Shown piece by piece: positions 57,150 to 64,000 of a stretch of DNA of 64,000 nucleotides; within the stretch, counting starts at the first letter, position 1, and every line of letters begins with the position of its first letter. The notes beneath the pieces were generated by a model. That model worked only from the letters and a program-made list of their open reading frames with translations. It did no database searches and was not told the DNA's origin. Both the position numbers and the translations under genes were made by a program. The DNA is from Bifidobacterium sp. ESL0690 (GTDB taxonomy: Bacteria; Actinomycetota; Actinomycetes; Actinomycetales; Bifidobacteriaceae). The DNA lies in contig NZ_CP113939.1 in the NCBI RefSeq assembly GCF_029392315.1, positions 434,001 to 498,000 of the forward strand. The letters are read 5' to 3'.

Positions 57150-57543
57150 GATCAGTCGCTCCTTCTTTGTTGCGCTGAAATTTTCATTATTATTACCTGC
57201 ATACGTTTTTCACTATATCCAAAAACACTCGATTATGACTTCAGCGTAGAAGAAAAAAGATTCACTACCGCCTCGTCAACTCGGTTCAGGTTACACCATT
57301 AACCGGATGGTTGAACATGGCAGTGTCATATGTTGTATGGATAGCATCATATGTTGTGCGCCGATAGTGCATTTACCGAAGAAAATAAGAAAGTGTATTG
57401 TGTTCTGCGGATGAATGAGAATGACTGTGAGAACCTTTGGCAGTTAGATGAAATCTCGAAAATGAAATTTCATTTTATCTATTTAATTGTAACGGATTTT
57501 GATAACTCGACTGAAGCATGCATTGTATTAGTCAAGCAAAAAA
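57150..57543. other. Intergenic region upstream of the MFS gene, with two direct repeats
   Basis: A 394-bp A+T-rich stretch between two leftward genes. TCATATGTTGT occurs twice, at 57326-57336 and 57347-57357, exactly 21 bp (two helical turns) apart, a regulator-binding pattern. A frame of 77 codons at 57351-57584 lacks a ribosome-binding site and overlaps the next gene antisense, so I do not call it. Confidence 0.5.
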
Positions 57544-59241
57544 TCACATGCCAGTGCCACGTATCATTACCATCACAGTTTTAAGCAAAATAGCGATGTC
57601 GCCTGTGAACGACCAGTTCTGAATATAAGAGACATCGGCAAATTCCGATTGTTCTTTGTTCAGCGCACTCCTCCCGGACACCTGCCATGGGCCGGTTATA
57701 CCGGGTTTCACCAAAAGTCGAGAAGAGTAAAGAGTGTCGTACTTGGCCACTTCCTCGGGCAGCGGAGGGCGTGGACCGACCAGACTCATATCGCCTTTCA
57801 GCACATTGAAGAACTGTGGCAGTTCATCAAGTGAAGTCTTACGAATGAAATGTCCGAATTTGGTGATTCGCGGATCATCCTTCATCTTGAAAATGAATCG
57901 GTCCTGCAATCCGTTTTCTTTAGCGAGTTTCGCTTTCAGTTCCTCTGCGTCGGGACGCATTGATCTGAACTTATACATGATGAAGGGTCGGCCTAAAATA
58001 CCGATTCGTTTTTGTGAAAAAATCACTGGTCCCTTATCTTCCCGATGGATCATATAAGCGATAAGAATCATCGGAATGCCAGTGAGGATGATGGCGACGA
58101 TTGAAAGGGCAATGTCCATTACGCGTTTGAGTATGCGTGCCCGTGTCGTGTATTGTGGCAATTTTGCCGTTAATACAGGCATGTTCGGATCATTGCGGAA
58201 ATGGAGGGAAGCCCCGCCAAGATCGGCCACAGAAGTAGCGATGGCGAGTTCGATGCCCATCGATTCGACTGCCAACGACAACGTGCGTGTCGTTTCCGAA
58301 TTGTGCGAAAGCACGTCGGTGATGAGGACCGTATGGGCCTTGAAAATTTTGGCCGTTTCCGCAAGATGGGAATTTACCGAAAGGACCTTCAATTTGGCTT
58401 CCTCTTCATTTTCTGGAATGAAGGGAGTCGATATGAGATGTTGGGTGTTTGATTGTGCGGATTTCTCTGATTTGTCAAGAGCCACGGGACATACAGCTAT
58501 CGGTTTGTATCCGATGCCTGAATCCTCTTGCAGTTGTTTGCAAACTTGATGAATCGCCTTTGGTGAGCCGATGAGGATGGTCGAATAGACAAATTCGCCT
58601 TTTCTGCGACTGTAGTGAAGGGCACGGCGCATGAGCCAACGTTCCAGCAGTGTCAGGCAACCGGTAAACAGGGGGACGCCAAAAGCCAAAGAACGTGGAA
58701 TATCAAGTTTGAGAATATAACCAAGCGTACAAATCATGACGAAGTCGATTAAGGCTGCTTTGAGAATTTTGCTATATAGTTCGTACCCTTCGCCCATGAC
58801 GTGCCGTGAATAGGCTTCGCATATCAACAGACTGATAATCCACGCGCATATGGCGAGCAGGATGAATTCCAGAATCGCGTTGTTGTGTGGTGCGCGGCGT
58901 TGCAAATAAAAGCGGCTGTCAGGATAAATAAGGAAGGTGATTATCGATCCAATAATCGTCATCAAGACATCGAGAACAACAAGACAAGAAGTATATAAAT
59001 AAGCCCAAGAAGGTTGTGAGTAATCGAAAAGAGCTTTACCCTTTAATTTCGATTCATTCGCAGAAAAGTACGAGCCGTCGAAAAAATCTTTGGACTCGGG
59101 TGATCCCTTTTTCCCGTTTTGGTTTTGCGACGAGGAAATCGAACGGCATAATTTGGAATGAGTTCTTTGCTTGACTGCACCATCAGAAGATGAGGGAATG
59201 AGCCCATTATTTAGGCGATTTGCGTCATCGTTCATCGTCAT
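57544..59241 (-). CDS. Polyprenyl-phosphate sugar-1-phosphate transferase (exopolysaccharide priming enzyme)
   Basis: 565 residues, WbaP/CpsE type. N-terminal half: several membrane helices (residues about 85-240), then a nucleotide-binding-like domain (AVESMGIELAIATSVADLGG). The C-terminal transferase starts RVMDIALSIVAIILTGIPMI and has KFRSMRPDAEEL, DDPRITKFGHFIRKTSLDEL, GDMSLVGPRPPLP and KPGITGPWQVSGR. It moves a sugar phosphate from a nucleotide sugar to undecaprenyl phosphate, starting polysaccharide synthesis. Start at 59241 follows GGAGGAG; an in-frame ATG 16 codons upstream lacks one. It is the first gene of an A+T-rich surface polysaccharide locus. Confidence 0.93.
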   Translation of the reverse strand: MTMNDDANRLNNGLIPSSSDGAVKQRTHSKLCRSISSSQNQNGKKGSPESKDFFDGSYFSANESKLKGKALFDYSQPSWAYLYTSCLVVLDVLMTIIGSIITFLIYPDSRFYLQRRAPHNNAILEFILLAICAWIISLLICEAYSRHVMGEGYELYSKILKAALIDFVMICTLGYILKLDIPRSLAFGVPLFTGCLTLLERWLMRRALHYSRRKGEFVYSTILIGSPKAIHQVCKQLQEDSGIGYKPIAVCPVALDKSEKSAQSNTQHLISTPFIPENEEEAKLKVLSVNSHLAETAKIFKAHTVLITDVLSHNSETTRTLSLAVESMGIELAIATSVADLGGASLHFRNDPNMPVLTAKLPQYTTRARILKRVMDIALSIVAIILTGIPMILIAYMIHREDKGPVIFSQKRIGILGRPFIMYKFRSMRPDAEELKAKLAKENGLQDRFIFKMKDDPRITKFGHFIRKTSLDELPQFFNVLKGDMSLVGPRPPLPEEVAKYDTLYSSRLLVKPGITGPWQVSGRSALNKEQSEFADVSYIQNWSFTGDIAILLKTVMVMIRGTGM

Positions 59242-59416
59242 CTTAGACTCCTCCGATATCCTTCCCTCGATTAAGGATATCGGAATCATTCGATATTTGT
59301 ATTTCTGCGTGTTTAATTGCTCTTTATTTAATAAATATACGGTTAAATGTATTTCATGGTTATTTTTGGGTATAACATGTTCTAGTTGAAGCAGTTTTCG
59401 GGGCTGAAAGGAAATC

Positions 59417-60538
59417 GTGTCTAATAAACCAGCTAAGAAACGTGATTTCGCGTTGGATATTGTCAGAGTAGTAGCGATATTTCTCGTAGTTATATGTCAT
59501 ACTTGCTTTTATTTGGAGCGAGCTAAGCAACATGTGTTTTTGGCCCGTGATTTCGTTTTTACATTTGCGTGCCAAGGCGTGCCACTATTTGTCATGCTGA
59601 CTGGTTATTTGATGTTGAACCGGAAATATGATTCTGAATATCTTCAAAAATTCGTTAAAAGGAATCTTATTCCACTTTTCGTCTGTTTTGAAATCTGGAA
59701 TATGATATTTTATATTCTCAATCGTATATATGGAGCACCTTATTCGTTTAAAAAAACGCTTAAGGTTGCATTCTTCCTCGGGACTCCGGGTAACGTTCTC
59801 TGGTTCCTTCCTATGATATTTTGTCTTTATCTTGGAATGCCACTGGTCTCACGCTTCTTGGATTTTTTAATTTCTCAAGGCAATCGTGTTTACCTTGGCA
59901 TTCTTCTTTTCTGCCTGATTGTTTTTGGAACCCTTGTGCCAAGCTTCCAGCAAGTGTTGGAAATGTTGCATCCATTGTTAGGAATTAATTCAACAGTGAC
60001 GAGTGAAATGCAAATGAATGTTTTTGGTACTGGAGCTTGGGGCGGTTCAGTATGGATGCTCTATCTCATCATTGGGTATGTTTTTAATCGTTTTAGCCAT
60101 GAAATTAGAAAGATTCCCACCCCTGTCTTCGTTTTGACATTTATCGTCCCTTACCTACTCCTTGTAGCTTTTAGATATGTAGCTTGGAATCACCGTGTTT
60201 ATTCAGAGTTCACGGATCCATATTCCAATTGCTTGTTGGTCATTTGCTCTGCTTCCGCTTTTGTGATTTTGCACAGGATTTGCAATGCTAAAGCGGTAAA
60301 TGGGAAATTTGCTTTGTTTATCGAGCAACTCTCCAAGATTTCTTTTGGTGTTTATGTGATTCATCCGTGGATTACTTATTTGTGCCAACATTATGTTACG
60401 TCGATGGCAACCAATACGGCGGGTCAGTGGGCTGCATTCCTGATTTCGCTTGTTATTAGCTATGTTGGATCCGCTTTGATTGTGCAACTTATTCAGTATG
60501 TGAAACCTTTGCGGAAATGGCTTTTTCTTATGAAATAG
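59417..60538 (+). CDS. Acyltransferase-3 family membrane protein
   Basis: 373 residues from a GTG preceded by AAAGGAAAT. About ten hydrophobic helices; the family's N-terminal RDFALDIVRVVAIFLVVICH carries the conserved Asp-x-x-Arg and catalytic-like His. These enzymes add acetyl or succinyl groups to sugars of polysaccharides or teichoic acids on the outer leaflet. It is read away from the priming enzyme with a shared 175-bp divergent region. Confidence 0.9.
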   Translation: MSNKPAKKRDFALDIVRVVAIFLVVICHTCFYLERAKQHVFLARDFVFTFACQGVPLFVMLTGYLMLNRKYDSEYLQKFVKRNLIPLFVCFEIWNMIFYILNRIYGAPYSFKKTLKVAFFLGTPGNVLWFLPMIFCLYLGMPLVSRFLDFLISQGNRVYLGILLFCLIVFGTLVPSFQQVLEMLHPLLGINSTVTSEMQMNVFGTGAWGGSVWMLYLIIGYVFNRFSHEIRKIPTPVFVLTFIVPYLLLVAFRYVAWNHRVYSEFTDPYSNCLLVICSASAFVILHRICNAKAVNGKFALFIEQLSKISFGVYVIHPWITYLCQHYVTSMATNTAGQWAAFLISLVISYVGSALIVQLIQYVKPLRKWLFLMK

Positions 60539-60687
60539 AGCCTTACAGGTCATATCCATTCGTCCTGGTTACTTATGTTTCAATTGACTTTATAATTTAG
60601 CGAGACTGTGCAGAATATGTACAAATCCCATGTTTCTCCTCATCATGGGGAATAATAGTTCCTTGTTGTATAACGAAGGGATGGGAT

Positions 60688-62514
60688 ATGCGTGAACCGA
60701 GAGGTAGGCACATAGCGGCTAGTGTGCGTTTGCGCCGACATCGTGTTTGGCCATGGTTGTTGTTGGTGTTATTCGTATTGGTGCTGGCCATTGTTGGGAT
60801 AGGCAGTCGTTTTTATTCCGAAGCTAAGGCAGTAAAGGCTCACGAACAACGTGCCGTTAGCATGCTTAGTAGCTTTTCGGGTACCAATAATCTCAATTCT
60901 CTCGATCAGATATCGCAAAAATTGCCACAGGTGCAAGATGAAACGCGGCAGGCGAATGAGATTTCCCATGGCACTCTTTGGAATATTGCCGCCAAAGCCC
61001 CCTATATTGGTAACGATATCAAGACGGTTCAAGGCATGACCTCCTCGGTTGATGGCATTGTACATGATTCCGTACCTCAGTTTCTTGAAGTGTTTGAGTC
61101 TTTGAAAACAGCAAATTTGAGTGCAGGCAATGGACAGATTAACCTCCAACCGATCATTCAGGCTCAGGGAACTATGAAGGACGCCAACACGTCAATGCAA
61201 CAACAAGTTGCTAACTACCGTGCGCTTCCTGGTAACAAGGCGCATATCGGTATGGTTCGCAGGTCCTATCTGATGGGCAATATGAAATTAAGCGCACTGG
61301 CAAAGAAAGTGAATCAACTTGCAGGAACTTTTCAGATCGTTCCTGATTTTCTTGGTGCTAAGCAGCCTCATCATTTTGCTGTGATGAACATGACTACTTC
61401 AGAGGCTCGTTCTGCGGGCGGACTCGTCGGTTCTGTGGGGTTGATGACTACCAGTAACGGGCAGATTTCCATCGGCAATTTTCAACCAAATACTGCTTAT
61501 TTCCCTTATGGTAATGGTGGGCCAACAGCCAGCGAACAAGCAATGTTCCATGATTGGGGACCGTTGAATATGTCATTTGACATTAGAGATCTGGCGGTTT
61601 ATCCCGATAATGCGAGGACTGCCCAGTCGATGCAGGCAATCTGGAATCGGACTCCGTGGGGAGAGAAGCAGCCTATTGACGGGGTGGTTATGGTTGATCC
61701 CGTATTTTTGCAGAAACTTATCGCTGTTAATGGAAATGTGAAGCTTTCAGATGGGCGTGTTCTTACAGGCATGAATACTGCGGAATTTCTGTTAAACACA
61801 ATTTATAAGCAATATACTCCACAACAGCAGGATGTTTATTTTAGTGAGGTTTCCACGAAAGCAATCGGCAGTATGTTCAGCGGGCTGAATATCGGGAAAC
61901 TTATGCAAGTTTCTTCGATTGTCGGTAGTATGGCGAAAAACAGGCATTTTTCCATTTATTCATTTGATCAGACCATGGAGCAAAACTTCAACGCCAATGG
62001 TTATACCTCGCAAAGTCCCAGTGATGAGACCAAGCCGGAAGTGGGCGTCTATGTTACTCAGCAGAGCTCGTCAAAGATGGATTGGTATGTTCACCGTTCC
62101 AGCAAAATTACCAAAACGAGCGGTGCGCCTATTGGTCAGCAAACATATCATGTTGAGTACACCATGACCAATACATTAAGCAGCAAGGACGTATCAGCCT
62201 TACCGCAGTATATTATCGGCTCTCCATACTCACAGATAGGGGTCGGTCATGGTGTAGAAAAGACGCTGATTTATGCTCCAGCAGGCGGTTCCATTGGCGG
62301 CATTAAAGTCAGCGGTACAGCAAATGTGCCTGTCCCAAGTCAAAAAACATTGAATGACAAAGTTGTATATGCCACCGTGGCGGATTTGGCTCCAGGCACG
62401 TCGGTCACATTTTCTTTTGATGTGACCACATCTTCTAAATCCACGGCGGAATTGGGCTTGGACCAGACGCCAATGGGTTGGGAAGACCCTGGAATCGCTC
62501 GTATGAACTACTGA
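60688..62514 (+). CDS. DUF4012 membrane-anchored protein
   Basis: 608 residues. A basic start (MREPRGRHIAASVRLRRHR) and one membrane helix (WPWLLLVLFVLVLAIVGIGS) precede a large extracellular part. DUF4012 signatures are HFAVMNMTTSEARSAGGLVG and DGVVMVDPVFLQKLIAVNG. The domain is common beside polysaccharide genes of actinobacteria, where it may help ligation or export, but its function is not established. It is in the same direction as the acyltransferase and glycosyltransferases. Confidence 0.87.
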   Translation: MREPRGRHIAASVRLRRHRVWPWLLLVLFVLVLAIVGIGSRFYSEAKAVKAHEQRAVSMLSSFSGTNNLNSLDQISQKLPQVQDETRQANEISHGTLWNIAAKAPYIGNDIKTVQGMTSSVDGIVHDSVPQFLEVFESLKTANLSAGNGQINLQPIIQAQGTMKDANTSMQQQVANYRALPGNKAHIGMVRRSYLMGNMKLSALAKKVNQLAGTFQIVPDFLGAKQPHHFAVMNMTTSEARSAGGLVGSVGLMTTSNGQISIGNFQPNTAYFPYGNGGPTASEQAMFHDWGPLNMSFDIRDLAVYPDNARTAQSMQAIWNRTPWGEKQPIDGVVMVDPVFLQKLIAVNGNVKLSDGRVLTGMNTAEFLLNTIYKQYTPQQQDVYFSEVSTKAIGSMFSGLNIGKLMQVSSIVGSMAKNRHFSIYSFDQTMEQNFNANGYTSQSPSDETKPEVGVYVTQQSSSKMDWYVHRSSKITKTSGAPIGQQTYHVEYTMTNTLSSKDVSALPQYIIGSPYSQIGVGHGVEKTLIYAPAGGSIGGIKVSGTANVPVPSQKTLNDKVVYATVADLAPGTSVTFSFDVTTSSKSTAELGLDQTPMGWEDPGIARMNY

Positions 62515-62627
62515 AGCAATGCGTCGAACACGACTTGAGAAGCTTACTTTTAGGCATATATTCGGTGTATGTTGATAACATCGGTTGAATCATAGAATTT
62601 GTATGGTTTTGTGGAAGGAATGAGACC

Positions 62628-63704
62628 TTGAAAATCTTGATGATCATAAACTGGAAGATTCATTACGTCTCTGAAACACCTAAAAACCTCCAGCCTTCAG
62701 ATTACTGGATCAAGGGTCAGCCTTTTTGGTTCCTAAAATATTTTGACAAGCCTGTCGATGTGGATGTTGTCGATATATCTGCCCCCAAAACTATCGAAAA
62801 ACTGGAGAAGAAGCTTCATTTTCATTTTTTGCAAGTGCTGCGGGTTCTGCGTCGGCTCAATCAGTATGATGTCATATTGGCGCATGGAACAGATAGTGCT
62901 GTGTTATTGGGGGCGTTGAAGCGCATATTCCACCTGAAAACGCCTCCCATAGTCGTCGTCGATATCAGCTCGTTCCATCAAGCTGATACCAGTGGTTTAG
63001 TGCACAAGCTTTGCGTCTTCGCCAGTAAATCCTTTGATTGGTTGATTTATCTTGTCAGTACACAGATTACTTACTTTCGTGAGTATTTTCCATGGATTGC
63101 TGATAAGTCGACGTTCGTTCGTCAGGGAGTCGATGGTGAATATTGGGGGCAGAAAAAATATTCTGAGATTCCAGAGCGCGATAAATATCTGATATGTGTG
63201 GGTTATAGGCGTCGGGATTGGAAGACGCTTATAAGAGCTTATGAGGAGTCTGGCATCAGTCAAAAACTTTTGCTGGTTGGCAATTCAAAGATACAGACCA
63301 ATAATCCTAATATAAAAGCATTGCCTTTTGTGCCAATCGATAGGCTTAATCAGCTTATTGTGAATGCCTCATTTTCTGTGATACCTCTAGATGACTTCAA
63401 CTATGCATTTGGGCAGACGACCATGATGCAACAAATGGCTTTGGGGGTCCCTTTAATTGCTGCTGATGTTCCGGCTTTGAGAGACTATATTTCTCAAACC
63501 GACGGAATAATGACATATCAGGCTTATGACGTCGACGATTTGTCTCATTGCCTTGTTGAACTTGCTTCTATGGGCAGTGCAGAAAAAGAGAAAATGTCTC
63601 TTGCTAATATAGAAAGCATCAAAGATGCTTTGAGTGAGAAACGTATGGCGAGACGATACGAAGAGATAATCGAACGAGTGATTTCTGCCTCTTCGGTAAA
63701 GTGA
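62628..63704 (+). CDS. Glycosyltransferase, GT4-like
   Basis: 358 residues. The start is TTG at 62628 (MKILMI) after GGAAGG; an ATG four codons later is possible. The N-terminal Rossmann half has VILAHGTDSAVLLG, and the C-terminal half contains YLICVGYRRRDWKTLIRAYE and the LNQLIVNASFSVIPLDDF stretch with a late glutamine-rich QTTMMQQMALGVPLIAADV, which is the nucleotide-sugar-binding end of this fold. It would add a sugar to the polysaccharide unit; the sugar is not predictable. Confidence 0.85.
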   Translation: MKILMIINWKIHYVSETPKNLQPSDYWIKGQPFWFLKYFDKPVDVDVVDISAPKTIEKLEKKLHFHFLQVLRVLRRLNQYDVILAHGTDSAVLLGALKRIFHLKTPPIVVVDISSFHQADTSGLVHKLCVFASKSFDWLIYLVSTQITYFREYFPWIADKSTFVRQGVDGEYWGQKKYSEIPERDKYLICVGYRRRDWKTLIRAYEESGISQKLLLVGNSKIQTNNPNIKALPFVPIDRLNQLIVNASFSVIPLDDFNYAFGQTTMMQQMALGVPLIAADVPALRDYISQTDGIMTYQAYDVDDLSHCLVELASMGSAEKEKMSLANIESIKDALSEKRMARRYEEIIERVISASSVK

Positions 63705-63817
63705 AGGTTCGATAATCGATGAGAGTGTCAATTACCGGATTGTTTTCCTGCTAAAAATTGCGGGTCTGCATTCGATATGTTGATAAGGTATCGAGAGATT
63801 TAGAGGGAGAGTCGCCA

Positions 63818-64000
63818 ATGCTTGAAAAAACGGAATATGGACAAATGGTGCCACAGGTCTCTGTAATTGTCCCGGTTTATAATGCTTTGCCCTATTTCGA
63901 TCAATGTCTGAGAAGTCTTAAAAAACAGACGTTAGAAAATATTCAGGTTATTCTTGTTGATGATGGTTCGACTGATGGATCCTCTCATGTCTGCGATTAT
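63818..64000 (+). CDS. Glycosyltransferase family 2, N-terminal part
   Basis: The first 61 codons are in the window. After GAGGGAGA the ATG starts a GT-A fold: VSVIVPVYNALPYFDQCLRS, then VILVDDGSTDGSS, the DDG of the nucleotide-sugar site. Another polysaccharide sugar transferase; the rest lies beyond the window. Confidence 0.93.
   Translation, partial: MLEKTEYGQMVPQVSVIVPVYNALPYFDQCLRSLKKQTLENIQVILVDDGSTDGSSHVCDY

Noticed and set aside
57351..57584. 77-codon plus-strand frame near the MFS upstream region
   Set aside because: No ribosome-binding site and overlaps the 3' end of the sugar transferase gene antisense.

Overview
The window comes from a Bifidobacterium chromosome (inference from gene content and order; no species is claimed). 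The basis is an actinobacterial atpBEFHAGDC operon followed by nucS, the run argS / lysA / hom / thrB, a Maf-NUDIX fusion, an RNase E/G with a very long Arg/Ser/Glu-rich N-terminus, rplU-rpmA / obgE-proB-aspartate aminotransferase / tRNA-Trp-secE-nusG-rplK-rplA, and a G+C-rich core interrupted by clearly A+T-richer accessory segments.

1-8725: one end of a prophage, read leftward. A divergent pair of small HTH regulators (7907-8140 minus, 8252-8692 plus) flanks an operator-like region. Then come about ten small, tightly overlapping early genes, an HNH/P-loop fusion, a probable small terminase subunit, the large terminase, a portal gene with a frameshift, and a prohead protease-major capsid fusion. 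The prophage abuts the 3' end of an initiator tRNA-Met gene, the likely attachment site. No integrase or lysis gene lies in the visible part.

8726-39000: chromosomal core. A MetA-family homoserine acyltransferase carries Glu111, the residue linked to acetyl-CoA use. It is followed by the complete F1Fo ATP synthase operon, the mismatch endonuclease NucS, a lipoprotein FKBP isomerase, a membrane protein/lipoprotein pair, a thioredoxin-like TPR protein, an intergenic array of about 51-bp palindromic repeats, a CYTH protein, tRNA-Arg(CCG), a large unknown membrane protein, argS, and aspartate-family amino-acid genes (lysA, hom, thrB, dapE) mixed with the Maf-NUDIX fusion and an AEC transporter.

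39000-54100: RNA metabolism and translation. rne, rplU and rpmA are followed by an A+T-rich 3.4-kb island before obgE. The island opens with a cluster of DnaA-box-like 9-mers. It carries a toxin-antitoxin-like gene pair and an 812-residue protein with a zinc-ligand-like motif, a long glycine-zipper-like hydrophobic stretch and a coiled-coil end. This is the best candidate in the window for an undescribed system. Then come proB, an aminotransferase, tRNA-Trp, secE, nusG and the L11/L1 operon with a structured leader.

54100-64000: surface functions. A membrane-anchored HNH nuclease and a 14-TM-type MFS exporter precede the start of an A+T-rich extracellular polysaccharide locus: priming sugar transferase, acyltransferase, DUF4012 protein, a family-1-like glycosyltransferase and the beginning of a GT2 glycosyltransferase cut by the window end.
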